Source: Desertibaculum subflavum (GTDB taxonomy: Bacteria > Pseudomonadota > Alphaproteobacteria > Ferrovibrionales > Ferrovibrionaceae). From it: a stretch of DNA of 64,000 nucleotides. Shown here one piece after another: positions 34,849 to 43,235 of the stretch. The stretch is from contig QOZS01000008.1 in assembly GCA_003576705.1 (NCBI GenBank), forward strand, positions 62,001 through 126,000. The letters run 5' to 3'. The notes under the pieces were generated by a model, which saw only the letters and a program-made list of their open reading frames with translations, was not told the DNA's origin and did no database searches. How positions within the stretch are numbered: position 1 is the first letter of the stretch; the number at the start of each line of letters is the position of its first letter. Both the position numbers and the translations under genes were made by a program.

Positions 34849-36315
34849 ATGCAGCTCAAGGATCCAAGCCTTCTGCGCCAGCAGGCCTATATCGACGGCG
34901 CCTGGGCCGATGCCGACGACCGGACGACGCTCGCGGTCGGCGACCCGGCGACCGGCAAGCAGATCGCCACCGTGCCGAAGATGGGCGCCAAGGAGGCGCG
35001 CCGCGCCATCGATGCGGCGGAAGCTGCCTGGCCGGCCTGGCGCGCCAGGACCGGCAAGGAGCGCGCGGCGATCCTGCGCCGCTGGAACGACCTGATGCTG
35101 GCGAATGCTGATGACCTCGCGCTCATCATGACGACGGAGCAGGGCAAGCCGCTCAGCGAGGCCAAGGGCGAAATCGGCTACGCCGCGTCCTTCATCGAGT
35201 GGTTCGCCGAGGAGGCGAAGCGGATCTACGGCGACACCATCCCCGGCCACCAGGCCGACAAGCGCATCGTCGTCATCAAGGAGCCGATCGGCATCGTCGG
35301 CGCCATCACGCCGTGGAACTTCCCGGCGGCGATGATCACCCGTAAGGCGGGTCCGGCGCTCGCCGCCGGTTGCGTCATGGTGCTGAAGCCGGCAAGCCAG
35401 ACGCCGCTTTCGGCGCTCGCGCTCGCCGTGCTGGCCGAGCGCGCCGGAATACCGAAGGGCGTGTTCAACGTGCTGACCGGCTCGGCCTCCGCGATCGGCG
35501 GCGAGATCACCTCGAACCCCAAGGTGCGCAAGCTCACCTTCACCGGCTCGACCGAGATCGGCAAGGTGCTGATGCAGCAATGCGCCGCGACGGTGAAGCG
35601 GACCTCGATGGAGCTCGGCGGCAACGCGCCCTTCATCGTGTTCGACGACGCCGACCTTGACGCCGCGGTCGAGGGCGCCATCGCCTCCAAGTACCGCAAC
35701 ACAGGCCAGACCTGCGTCTGCGCCAACCGGCTGCTGGTGCACGAGCCGGTCTACGAGGCCTTTGCGAAGAAGCTCGCCGACGCCGTCGCCAAGCTGAAGG
35801 TCGGCAGCGGCGTCGAGCCCGGCGTGCAGCAGGGTCCGCTGATCGACATGAACGCCGTGCTGAAGGTGGAAGAGCACATCGCCGATGCGGTAGCGAAGGG
35901 CGCCAAGGTGGTGGTCGGCGGCCAGCGCCACACTCTCGGCGGCCAATTCTTCCAGCCGACCGTGCTCGCCAACGTCACGCCCGACATGAAGGTGGCCAAG
36001 GAGGAGACCTTCGGGCCCGTGGCCCCGCTGTTCCGCTTCAAGACCGAGGCGGAGGCGATCCGCATGGCGAACGATACCGAGTTCGGCCTCGCCTCTTATT
36101 TCTTCGCCCGCGACATCGCTCGCGTCTGGCGCGTCTCCGAGGGACTGGAATACGGCATCGTCGGCATCAATACCGGCCTGATCTCGACCGAAGTGGCGCC
36201 GTTCGGCGGGATGAAGGAGTCCGGGCAGGGCCGCGAAGGCTCGAAATACGGCATCGAGGACTACCTCGAAGTCAAATATCTATGCATGGGCGGTATTCAA
36301 CCCATTACCACCTGA
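34849..36315 (+). CDS. gabD: NAD(P)-dependent succinate-semialdehyde dehydrogenase
   Basis: A 488-residue aldehyde dehydrogenase that oxidises succinate semialdehyde to succinate, the last step of GABA breakdown. Motifs in order: PWNFPAAMITRKAGPALAAG (cofactor domain), FTGSTEIGK (glycine motif), ELGGNAPFIVFDDADLD with the general-base Glu, and NTGQTCVCANRLLVH with the catalytic Cys. The C-terminus GGMKESGQGREGSKYGIEDY is typical of GabD. A strong GGGAGGA precedes the ATG. No GABA transaminase is nearby; assignment to GabD over other dehydrogenases rests on overall family pattern. Confidence 0.9.
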   Translation: MQLKDPSLLRQQAYIDGAWADADDRTTLAVGDPATGKQIATVPKMGAKEARRAIDAAEAAWPAWRARTGKERAAILRRWNDLMLANADDLALIMTTEQGKPLSEAKGEIGYAASFIEWFAEEAKRIYGDTIPGHQADKRIVVIKEPIGIVGAITPWNFPAAMITRKAGPALAAGCVMVLKPASQTPLSALALAVLAERAGIPKGVFNVLTGSASAIGGEITSNPKVRKLTFTGSTEIGKVLMQQCAATVKRTSMELGGNAPFIVFDDADLDAAVEGAIASKYRNTGQTCVCANRLLVHEPVYEAFAKKLADAVAKLKVGSGVEPGVQQGPLIDMNAVLKVEEHIADAVAKGAKVVVGGQRHTLGGQFFQPTVLANVTPDMKVAKEETFGPVAPLFRFKTEAEAIRMANDTEFGLASYFFARDIARVWRVSEGLEYGIVGINTGLISTEVAPFGGMKESGQGREGSKYGIEDYLEVKYLCMGGIQPITT

Positions 36316-36393
36316 AGGGGCACTTCGGCTTGAGAGTGCGTTAACAAACGAGTAGCATTCGCGAGTACCTGCAAACGATGTGGTTAACGCAAA

Positions 36394-36732
36394 ATGCGCC
36401 GCAGAATTCGCCGTGCGCGGAGCAATGCCGATACGGCCCTGGCCGGGAAGGTGCTGTCGGCGATCCTGACCTGGACCGCCGTGGGCGCTGTCGCGCTGCT
36501 CGCCTTGGTCATCCTGCCGGGCCTTGCCCGCCTTGTTCCCCTGCCGGAGGACATGTTCGCCGCCGCGACGTTGCTGCGCGCCGGCCTGGCCGGGCCGACG
36601 CTCGGCCTGGTCTTCGTCGGCTGGCTGCTCGGCGTGCTGGCGATCTGCACCCTGGCCGCTCTGCGCCGCCTGTGGCGCGCGCCCGTCGTGACGCCCTGGA
36701 TCAGCCGGCCGACCGCCGGCCGCGGCGCCTGA
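36394..36732 (+). CDS. Small hypothetical membrane protein
   Basis: A 112-residue reading frame in the gap between gabD and gor. The first 15 residues are strongly basic (MRRRIRRARSNADTAL), and three hydrophobic segments follow (about residues 22-46, 55-70 and 70-90), ending in a polar tail. Codon use resembles neighbours. No family is recognised and the ribosome-binding site is weak, so the gene is plausible rather than certain. Confidence 0.45.
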   Translation: MRRRIRRARSNADTALAGKVLSAILTWTAVGAVALLALVILPGLARLVPLPEDMFAAATLLRAGLAGPTLGLVFVGWLLGVLAICTLAALRRLWRAPVVTPWISRPTAGRGA

Positions 36733-36826
36733 CGATCCCGTCGGCAATCCGGCGCCGCATCCAAGCCTGACAAGCAAAGCTTGGCCGTCGTAGGCTGAGC
36801 TTGCCCGTGGCGGAGAGGGATTACGC

Positions 36827-38203
36827 ATGAGCTTCGACTACGACCTCTTTGTCATCGGCGCGGGCTCGGGCGGCGTGCGGGCGAGCCGCATGTCGACGAG
36901 CCAGGGCGCCAAGGTCGGCATCGCCGAGGAGAGCCGCATCGGCGGCACCTGCGTGATCCGCGGTTGCGTGCCGAAGAAGCTCCTGGTCTACGGCTCGAAA
37001 TTCGCCGAGGCCTTCGAGGATGCCGCCGCCTATGGCTGGACGGTGGGGGAGCGCAGCTTCTCCTGGCCCGCGCTGATCGCCAACAAGGACACGGAGATCG
37101 ACCGGCTCAACCGGGTCTATATCAGCCTGCTCAAGAATTCCGGGGTCGAGATCCATCCCTCGCGCGCGGTGTTCCTCGACCCGCATACGCTCCAGGTCGG
37201 CGACCGCCGCATCACTGCGAAGTACATCCTGATCGCGACCGGCGGCCGGCCGACCGTGCCGACGATCCCCGGCATCGAGCACGCCATCACGTCGGACGAC
37301 GCCTTCCATCTGCGCGACCTGCCGCGGCGCATCGCCGTGGTCGGCGGCGGCTATATCGCGGTCGAGTTCGCCGGCATCTTCCACGGCCTCGGGGCCGAGA
37401 CGAGCCTGCTCTATCGCGGCGAGCAGATTCTGCGCGGCTTCGACGACGACGTCCGGCACCACCTCGCCGCCGAGATGAAGAAGAAGGGCGTCGGCATCGA
37501 ATGCCGCACCGAGGTCAAGCGGATCGACCGGCGGGATGACGGCGCGCTGGATCTCGAGCTCGGCGGCGGCCGCAAGCTCACGGTCGACGCGGTGATGTAC
37601 GCCACCGGGCGCTCGCCCAACACGCGCGGCCTCGGCCTCGACAATGCCGGCGTGACCATGCGCGAGGACGGCGTCGTGCCGGTCGACGGCTTCTCGCAGA
37701 CCAACGTGCCGCATATCTACGCGATCGGCGACGTCACCAACCGGGTGCAGCTGACCCCGGTCGCCATCAAGGAAGGCATGGCCTTCGCCGCCACCGTGTT
37801 CGGCGGCCGCCCGACCCGTGCCGACCATTCCGATGTGCCGACCGCGGTGTTCAGCCAGCCGGAGGTCGGCACCGTCGGCCTCGGCGAGGCGGAAGCGCGT
37901 ATCACCTGCGGCGCCGTCGACATCTACAAGACGACCTTCCGGCCGATGAAGCACACCCTGACCGGCCGGGAGGAGCGCACCTTGATGAAGCTCGTCGTCG
38001 ACCAGGCCACGCAGCGCGTGGTCGGCGCCCATATGGTCGGCCCGGATGCCGGCGAGATCATCCAGGGCATCGGGATCGCGGTGAAGATGAAGGCGACCAA
38101 GGCCGATTTCGACGCCACGGTCGGCATCCATCCGACGGCCGCGGAGGAGTTCGTGACCATGCGCGAGCTGTGGGCGCCGCCAAAGGCCCAGGCAGCGGAG
38201 TAG
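36827..38203 (+). CDS. gor: Glutathione-disulfide reductase
   Basis: A 458-residue FAD-dependent enzyme that reduces oxidised glutathione with NADPH. FAD motif GAGSGG is at about residues 11-16; the redox-active disulfide is GGTCVIRGCVPKKLLVYG (about 41-58). The second dinucleotide motif is VVGGGYIAVEFAG, and the C-terminal dimer-interface His-Glu is in GIHPTAAEEFVTM. These are GorA/plant-type features. Start at ATG 36827 with GGAGAGGG upstream. A small CCAAGC/GCTTGG inverted repeat (36761-36784) lies ahead of it. Confidence 0.94.
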   Translation: MSFDYDLFVIGAGSGGVRASRMSTSQGAKVGIAEESRIGGTCVIRGCVPKKLLVYGSKFAEAFEDAAAYGWTVGERSFSWPALIANKDTEIDRLNRVYISLLKNSGVEIHPSRAVFLDPHTLQVGDRRITAKYILIATGGRPTVPTIPGIEHAITSDDAFHLRDLPRRIAVVGGGYIAVEFAGIFHGLGAETSLLYRGEQILRGFDDDVRHHLAAEMKKKGVGIECRTEVKRIDRRDDGALDLELGGGRKLTVDAVMYATGRSPNTRGLGLDNAGVTMREDGVVPVDGFSQTNVPHIYAIGDVTNRVQLTPVAIKEGMAFAATVFGGRPTRADHSDVPTAVFSQPEVGTVGLGEAEARITCGAVDIYKTTFRPMKHTLTGREERTLMKLVVDQATQRVVGAHMVGPDAGEIIQGIGIAVKMKATKADFDATVGIHPTAAEEFVTMRELWAPPKAQAAE

Positions 38204-38315
38204 GGGGCCGGCGAATAGATCGGTAGCGGCCGCCGCGCCGGTTCGGGCCGAAGCCGGCGCCAAACCAGCCCTGGCGTTTGGGGCTGCGCTGGCTCCGAGG
38301 CGCCTGATCCCGGGC

Positions 38316-38344
38316 TTGCTTACATGGTCGATGCGCTCTAGAAC
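38316..38344 (+). promoter_or_regulatory. imuA promoter
   Basis: TTGCTT (38316-38321) and TAGAAC (38339-38344) are separated by 17 bases. The -10 shares its last four bases with the LexA box. Transcription would begin near 38351, giving a very short leader before the ATG at 38361. Confidence 0.5.
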
Positions 38345-38355
38345 AAAAAACGAAC
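38341..38355 (+). promoter_or_regulatory. LexA operator (GAAC-N7-GAAC) of imuA
   Basis: GAACAAAAAACGAAC is an exact match to the alphaproteobacterial LexA consensus GTTC/GAAC-N7-GTTC/GAAC direct repeat. It overlaps the proposed -10 and ends 5 bases before the imuA start codon, a standard repressor position for an SOS gene. Confidence 0.85.
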
Positions 38356-38360
38356 ACGCC

Positions 38361-39053
38361 ATGACGATCGCAGCACGCAATCTCGATCTCGCCCGCCTGC
38401 AGGCGATAGCCGATCGGACCGGACGGGACGAGAGCGCGGAGGAGGTGCTGCCGCTCGGCCTGCCGGCGATCGACCGTATCCTGCCGGATGGCGGCCTGCG
38501 GCGTGGCGCCTTGCATGAGATCGAGGCGCCGGGCGACGACATGGCCGGTATCGGCTTTGCCCTCGCCTTGGCGGCCCGGGCGGCCGGCGGCGGCCCCATT
38601 TTATGGTGCCAGGCCGGGTCGGCGCCGGATCCAGGGCCTCTCTATGGACCGGGGCTGCGGCAGTTCGGCCTGTCCCCCGCGGCGCTTCTCGTGGTCCGTC
38701 CGGCCAAGCCGCGGGACGTCCTGTGGGCGATGGAGGAGGGGCTGCGGGCCGGCACCGTGGCCGCCATCATCGGCCAGGGGGTGGTGCCGGATATGATCGC
38801 CAGCCGCCGGCTGCAACTTGCCGCCCGGATGCATGGCCGCCTTGCCATATTGGTATTGCCGCGCCGTCTCGCCGCCTCGCCTTCGAGCGCCGAGACGCGC
38901 TGGACCGCCAGCGCGGCACCATCGGCCGAGGGGCCGGAAAACCGCTTGCCGCGCTGGCGCTTAACCTTACGCCGCTGCCGCCGGGGCCGGGGCGGAGACG
39001 AGCAGTGGCATGTACATTGGGATCCCGGACGTTCTATTTTCGTACCAGGCTAG
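38361..39053 (+). CDS. imuA: ImuA, SOS-inducible mutagenesis protein
   Basis: A 230-residue protein matching ImuA, a RecA-like partner of the ImuB-DnaE2 translesion complex. Typical segments are EEVLPLGLPAIDRILPDGGL (about residues 28-47), LHEIEAPGDDMAGIGFALAL, and the C-terminal TRWTASAAPSAEG with PRWRLTLRRCRRG. The protein appears full-length. The exact LexA box in front supports SOS control. Unusually, imuB and dnaE2, which normally follow directly, are absent; carD comes next. Confidence 0.85.
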   Translation: MTIAARNLDLARLQAIADRTGRDESAEEVLPLGLPAIDRILPDGGLRRGALHEIEAPGDDMAGIGFALALAARAAGGGPILWCQAGSAPDPGPLYGPGLRQFGLSPAALLVVRPAKPRDVLWAMEEGLRAGTVAAIIGQGVVPDMIASRRLQLAARMHGRLAILVLPRRLAASPSSAETRWTASAAPSAEGPENRLPRWRLTLRRCRRGRGGDEQWHVHWDPGRSIFVPG

Positions 39054-39110
39054 GTTTTACTTGGCAGGCAAATTCAATATGGTAAATGGCGCCAAAAGAC
39101 AAAATAAGCC

Positions 39111-39139
39111 TTGTTTACAGCGTAGTTACACGCTATAAA
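39111..39139 (+). promoter_or_regulatory. carD promoter
   Basis: TTGTTT (39111-39116) and TATAAA (39134-39139) are separated by exactly 17 bases, the best sigma-70-like promoter in the window. Transcription from about 39146 gives a leader of roughly 113 bases before carD. Confidence 0.6.
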
Positions 39140-39144
39140 TAGAT

Positions 39145-39214
39145 CGCCGCCGCACATCGTCGGCGGCGCAAGCGGGGAATACAGGGGTCCGTACGCCGAG
39201 GGGCATCCCCCCTC
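39145..39214 (+). other. Structured 5' leader of carD
   Basis: Two stem-loops lie between the promoter and start: CGCCGCCG (39145-39152) with CGGCGGCG (39161-39168), and GAGGGG (39198-39203) with CCCCTC (39209-39214). A purine-rich ribosome-binding region follows at 39240-39250. No known riboswitch is recognised. Confidence 0.4.
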
Positions 39215-39258
39215 CACGTAATTTTGTTGTCTTCTTGCGAGGAAGAGGAAAAACAAAA

Positions 39259-39771
39259 ATGCCTGCGCCGCGTGGCCAGAACGGAAATGATTTCAGGGTC
39301 GGACAGATGGTGGTCTTCCCGGCCCATGGCCTGGGTAAGATTACCGGCCGCCGCAGCGAGATCGTTGCCGGCCATAAGCTCGACATGCTCTCGATCGAGT
39401 TCTTCGATCCGAAGATGACCTTGCTCGTCCCCGTCAACAAGATCACGTCCTGCGGCATTCGCGCCACCAGCACGGCCGACACCATGAAGGCCGCGCTGGA
39501 GAAGCTGAAATCGCCGCCCAAGGTCGGCCGCGGCCCCTGGCTGAAGCGCGCCCGCGTGCTGGAGGCCAAGGTCAATTCCGGCAACCCGATCGAGGTGGCC
39601 GAGGTGATCCGCGACCTGCGCCCGAAGAGCGAGGACCAGGAACGGTCCTATGCCGAGAAGGTGATCTACGAGCGCGCGCTCGAGCGCCTGACCCGCGAGC
39701 TCGCCGCGGTCGAGAAGATCGACCGTGCGACGGCGAGCAAGAAGGTCGAGAAGCTGCTCAAGGTCGCGTAA
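39259..39771 (+). CDS. CarD/CdnL-family RNA polymerase-binding transcription factor
   Basis: A 170-residue regulator that binds the RNA polymerase beta subunit and stabilises open complexes at rRNA and growth promoters. The N-terminal RNAP-interacting domain begins FRVGQMVVFPAHGLGKITGR (about residues 12-31), followed by LVPVNKITSCGIR. The C-terminal half is helical and basic, including RSYAEKVIYERALERLTREL. Start at ATG 39259 preceded by GAGGAAGAGGAA. It has its own promoter and a strong terminator. Confidence 0.93.
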   Translation: MPAPRGQNGNDFRVGQMVVFPAHGLGKITGRRSEIVAGHKLDMLSIEFFDPKMTLLVPVNKITSCGIRATSTADTMKAALEKLKSPPKVGRGPWLKRARVLEAKVNSGNPIEVAEVIRDLRPKSEDQERSYAEKVIYERALERLTRELAAVEKIDRATASKKVEKLLKVA

Positions 39772-39794
39772 GCGCCAGTTCGCTAAAAGCCGAA

Positions 39795-39829
39795 GCGGCC
39801 GCGGATCACTCCGCGGCCGCGTTCGTTTT
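39795..39829 (+). terminator. Rho-independent terminator of carD
   Basis: GCGGCCGCGGA (39795-39805) and TCCGCGGCCGC (39810-39820) form a perfect 11-bp stem with loop TCAC, followed by GTTCGTTTTG. It lies 24 bases after the carD stop and also faces the end of the DivK-like gene. Confidence 0.8.
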
Positions 39830-39850
39830 GCAAGCCGGTACCGGAAGCGG

Positions 39851-40222
39851 TCAGGCGACCGCCCGCAAGGCCGACATCAGGTTGCGCGCCAGAACCGGCT
39901 TGGCGCAGGTCGCCGCCACGCCGGCGGCGCTGAGATCCTCGCGGCGGATCTGTTCGATGAAGGCGCTGATGGCAACCACCGGAATCGCGGCGAGACCGGC
40001 ATCGTCCTTGAACCAGCGCGCCACTTCGAGCCCCGAATTGCCCGGCAGCTGAATGTCCATCAGCACGATGTCCGGGCGGTCCCGCCGGGCCAGATCCAGC
40101 GCTGTGCGCCCGTCCAGCGCATGCAGCACACGAAAGCCATCGGCGGCCAGGATATCGCTCACCAGTTTGACGTTCAGGACGTTGTCCTCAACGACGAGCA
40201 CGGTCTTTCCGGTCCCCCACAT
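39851..40222 (-). CDS. Single-domain response regulator, DivK-like
   Basis: A 123-residue receiver domain without an output domain. The acidic pair is in LVVEDNVLNVKLV (Glu12, Asp13), the phosphoacceptor Asp56 in DIVLMDIQLPGNSGLEVARW, and the conserved Lys in CAKPV near residue 109. The pattern is closest to DivK, which relays phosphate in alphaproteobacterial cell-cycle signalling, though in the true divK locus pleD is usually adjacent and it is not here. GGAGGTGGACC precedes the ATG. Confidence 0.85.
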   Translation of the reverse strand: MWGTGKTVLVVEDNVLNVKLVSDILAADGFRVLHALDGRTALDLARRDRPDIVLMDIQLPGNSGLEVARWFKDDAGLAAIPVVAISAFIEQIRREDLSAAGVAATCAKPVLARNLMSALRAVA

Positions 40223-40280
40223 GGTCCACCTCCAGCCACCCGGTCCGCCTGGATTGTCGCCCGGCTCGGTTGCACCGCCA

Positions 40281-40631
40281 TTAAGGCCGGCGGCGCACCA
40301 GATGCCGCTCGAGCAGACGGAATGCCTTGTCGTCCAGCACCAGGAACTCAACCGCAACCTCCGCCGCCTGGGGCGGGGCGCGGACAATCCTCGCCTTGAT
40401 GTCCAGCCGCTCACAACTCCCGTCCGGGAGTAGTACGGCGGTGATCCGAATCGGATCACCCGTCCCCAGATCGGCCGCCCCCGGCTTTGTCGCAGCAAAG
40501 CCGCCGAGGCTCCAATCCTTCGCCTCGTATTCTTCGCCGCCCATCACAAAGTGCAGGACCGGCCGCGCGGCGCGCTGATTGCGGCGACGATTGCGCGCGC
40601 TGACAGCAATCGAAACGGTGACGAGGCCCAT
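40281..40631 (-). CDS. PilZ-domain protein
   Basis: A 116-residue protein consisting mostly of a PilZ fold, which binds cyclic di-GMP. The motif residues are the basic NRRRNQRAARPVLHFV near the N-terminus (RxxxR) and DWSLGGFAATKPG (the D/NxSxxG box), about residues 38-50. Both elements look intact. It lies 58 bases ahead of the DivK-like gene on the same strand and 69 bases after hisI, so the three may be transcribed together. The protein partner is unknown. Confidence 0.78.
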   Translation of the reverse strand: MGLVTVSIAVSARNRRRNQRAARPVLHFVMGGEEYEAKDWSLGGFAATKPGAADLGTGDPIRITAVLLPDGSCERLDIKARIVRAPPQAAEVAVEFLVLDDKAFRLLERHLVRRRP

Positions 40632-40700
40632 CCCGCGGCGACTTCCTATGTTCGACTTCAGCCCTCGATGGGCGGCCGCGTCAAGTCCAATCGGAAATCG

Positions 40701-41111
40701 TTAAGATCTTCCGTAGAGCTGGTCGGGCGCGACCAGCGGCGCCGCCAGCGACACCACCGCATCCTGCCGCAGCGCCTGGAAGAAGCAGTTCCGACGGCCG
40801 GTATGACAGGCAACGCCCTCCTGATCGACCAGCAGCAGCAGCGTATCGCCGTCGCAATCGACCCTGAGATCGACCAGCCGCTGGACCTGACCCGAGGTCT
40901 CGCCCTTGCGCCAGAGCGCGCCGCGCGACCGCGACCAGTAGCAGACCCGTCCGGTGCGCAGGGTCTCCGCCAGCGCATCCCGGGTCATCCAGGCCATCAT
41001 CAGCACTTCGCCGGTATCGTGCTGCTGGGCGATGGCGGGCACCAAGCCCGTCGGGTCGAAGGCCACGCGGGCGATCAGCTCGGCGATAGCCTGCGGTGCA
41101 GGAGGCGACAT
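40701..41111 (-). CDS. hisI: Phosphoribosyl-AMP cyclohydrolase
   Basis: A 136-residue enzyme of histidine synthesis that opens the purine ring of phosphoribosyl-AMP. The zinc and magnesium sites are read in GRVCYWSRSRGALWRKGETS (about residues 53-72) and VDCDGDTLLLLVDQEGVACH followed by TGRRNCFF. This is the stand-alone HisI form, not fused to HisE. No other histidine gene is nearby. It is divergent from the Zur-like gene with 114 bases between starts. Confidence 0.96.
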   Translation of the reverse strand: MSPPAPQAIAELIARVAFDPTGLVPAIAQQHDTGEVLMMAWMTRDALAETLRTGRVCYWSRSRGALWRKGETSGQVQRLVDLRVDCDGDTLLLLVDQEGVACHTGRRNCFFQALRQDAVVSLAAPLVAPDQLYGRS

Positions 41112-41225
41112 GGCGGGAATCCGGGAAGCGACAAAGGAGAAATGATATCACGTGCGGAAGCGCCATGATAATTTCTGCCGCTTTGAGAAGGCGAGGGCCG
41201 GCAATGGCGGAGCAGAGCATTCCGG

Positions 41226-41744
41226 ATGCATGATGCGGCGCCGATACAGGCATTTCCCGACCATGCGCACGACCATGCCAGCTGTGTGGCGGAAGCCCTG
41301 GCGACAGCCGAGCGCATCTGCAACGAGCGGGGGGTGCGGCTGACCGCGCTGCGCCGGCGCGTGCTCGAACTGGTCTGGAACTCGCATCAGCCGGTCGGCG
41401 CCTACGACCTGCTGGGGGAACTGGCCCGCGGCGGCCGCCGGGCGGCGCCGCCCACGGTCTACCGGGCGCTGCAGTTCCTGCTCGACCAGGGGCTGGTGCA
41501 CCGGATCGAATCCCGCAACGCCTTCATCGGCTGCGCCCATCCGGAAGACCGGCATGTGGTGGAGATCATGCTGTGCTCGCAATGCGGCCGCGCCGCCGAG
41601 CTGCCGGACGACCGCATCGCCAGCGCCGTGCGGGCGGCCGCGAAGCGGCTCGGCTTCGAGGTGCAACGCCAGACCATCGAGGTGACCGGCCTCTGCGCGG
41701 AGTGCCGGACAGCGCCCGCCGGAGCGGCCGCCGAGCGAAGCTGA
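41226..41744 (+). CDS. Fur-family regulator, Zur-like
   Basis: A 172-residue metal-responsive repressor. The winged-helix region reads GVRLTALRRRVLELVWNSHQ and PPTVYRALQFLLDQGLVH, followed by a histidine-rich HPEDRHVVEIM. The structural zinc cysteines are LCSQCGR and CAEC at the C-terminus. A His-rich N-terminus (DHAHDHASC) and this pattern are closer to Zur than Fur. Znu transporter genes are not adjacent. Start chosen at ATG 41226; upstream ribosome binding is weak. Confidence 0.82.
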   Translation: MHDAAPIQAFPDHAHDHASCVAEALATAERICNERGVRLTALRRRVLELVWNSHQPVGAYDLLGELARGGRRAAPPTVYRALQFLLDQGLVHRIESRNAFIGCAHPEDRHVVEIMLCSQCGRAAELPDDRIASAVRAAAKRLGFEVQRQTIEVTGLCAECRTAPAGAAAERS

Positions 41745-41750
41745 GCCCGG

Positions 41751-42953
41751 CTATTCGGCCGCGGCGGCCTTGGTGCCCTTGAGGGCGGCCGCGCGGCGCT
41801 CGAAGCCCGCCGTCAGATCCGCTTTCAGATCCTCGATGTTCTCCAGGCCGGCATGAATGCGCAGCACCGTGCGGTTCGCGTCCCAGGGCCGCGCGGTGCG
41901 GAAGTGGTCGGGATGCGCCCAGATCATCAGGCTCTCGTAGCCGCCCCAGCTGTAGCCCATGCCGAAGAATTCCAGATGGTCCATCATCGCGGCCAAAGCG
42001 GGGCGGGGAGTCGGCTCGATCTCGATGGCGAACAGGCCGGAGGCGCCGTGGAAGTCGCGCTTCCAGATCGCGTGGCCCGGATCGTCCGGCAGGGCCGGAT
42101 GCATGACGCGGATCACCTCCGGCCGGGCCCTCAGCCAGATCGCCAGCTCGACGCCGGTCTTCCAGTGCTGGGCGAGGCGCACGGCCAGCGTGCGGAAGCC
42201 GCGCTGGCCGAGATAGAGATCGTCCGGGCCGACGGCATAGCCGAGCTCGCGCCCGGTATCGCGCACGCGCGTCCAGGCTTCCTTGGTTGCGGTGACGGTG
42301 CCGAGCATCGCGTCGGAATGGCCGACGATGTACTTGGTCGCCGCCTGGACCGAGATGTCGACGCCCTTCTCGAACGGCTTGAAGTAGAGCGGCGAGGCCC
42401 AGGTGTTGTCGCAGATCACCGTGGCGCCGCGCGCCTTCGCTGCGCCGGCGATGGCGGGGATGTCCTGCATCTCGAAGGTGAGCGAGCCCGGCGCCTCGAC
42501 ATAGACGACCTTGGTGTTCGGCCGCATCAGGCCGGCGATGTCGGCGCCGATCTCCGGCAGGTAATAGGTCGTCTCGATCCCCATCTTCCTGAGGAAGCCC
42601 TCGCAGAGCTTGCGCGTCGGCCCGTACACCGTATCGACCATCAGCACGTGGTCGCCGGACTTCAGGCTCGACAGCATGGCAACGGTCACCGCCGCCAGGC
42701 CCGAGGGCACCGCGAAGCTGCGATAGCCGCCCTCGAGCGCCGCCACGGCATTTTCGAAGGCGAAGGAGGTCGGCGTGCCGCTGCGGCCGTAGACGGTGAC
42801 CTGTTCGTCGCGCGCCCGCGCCGCCTGCGCCGCGTCGAGGGCGTCGAGCGTCGGATGGATCACCGTCGAAGCGTGGTAGACGGGCGGATTGACGACGCCG
42901 TGCTGCTTCGCCGGATCCCGTCCGGCCACCACGATTTTGGTTTCGTCACGCAT
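41751..42953 (-). CDS. metC: Cystathionine beta-lyase
   Basis: A 400-residue PLP enzyme of the Cys/Met metabolism family, which cleaves cystathionine to homocysteine. The PLP lysine is in VQAATKYIVGHSDAMLG (about residues 204-220), and the cofactor contacts VYGRSGTPTSFAFENAVAAL, FAVPSGLAAVTVAMLSSL and VICDNTWASPLYFKP are present. The DNTWASP form, and the C-terminal EFFGMGYSWGGYESL, favour cystathionine beta-lyase over gamma-synthase. Start at ATG giving MRDETKIVVAG (42953). It is divergent from aapJ. Confidence 0.92.
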   Translation of the reverse strand: MRDETKIVVAGRDPAKQHGVVNPPVYHASTVIHPTLDALDAAQAARARDEQVTVYGRSGTPTSFAFENAVAALEGGYRSFAVPSGLAAVTVAMLSSLKSGDHVLMVDTVYGPTRKLCEGFLRKMGIETTYYLPEIGADIAGLMRPNTKVVYVEAPGSLTFEMQDIPAIAGAAKARGATVICDNTWASPLYFKPFEKGVDISVQAATKYIVGHSDAMLGTVTATKEAWTRVRDTGRELGYAVGPDDLYLGQRGFRTLAVRLAQHWKTGVELAIWLRARPEVIRVMHPALPDDPGHAIWKRDFHGASGLFAIEIEPTPRPALAAMMDHLEFFGMGYSWGGYESLMIWAHPDHFRTARPWDANRTVLRIHAGLENIEDLKADLTAGFERRAAALKGTKAAAAE

Positions 42954-43235
42954 CGAACTCGGCTCCCGCGCAGAATTGCTGACGGCATGATGACAGCGGC
43001 ACGCCGTCCCGCAAGCCTGGAGCGAAAGTGACCGCGCCGGCCCGGCTGAACACAAGGCAGGCATTTTGGGCGACTTGCCGATCGATTGACCGCAATTCGC
43101 CCAGGCAGGCGGCAAATCGGCGAGTCGGAGCGCTTGTGGGCATTTTGAAGGCCGTGTTACGGTCGGTTACTTCCGGGACCCTGCCTGAACGGCGAGGTTG
43201 CCGGATGATGTGGGTCAAGACAGGGATGGTAGACC

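Noticed and set aside
36761..36784. Terminator from the CCAAGC/GCTTGG inverted repeat ahead of gor
   Set aside because: The stem has only 6 bp with a 12-base loop and no T-run follows.
38204..38360. Small gene between gor and imuA
   Set aside because: The stretch contains overlapping GC hairpins and the imuA promoter but no frame with a start signal and plausible protein.
41144..41151. TGATATCA palindrome between hisI and the Zur-like gene as a Zur operator
   Set aside because: It is only 8 bases, lacks the longer dyad typical of alphaproteobacterial Zur boxes, and may occur by chance.
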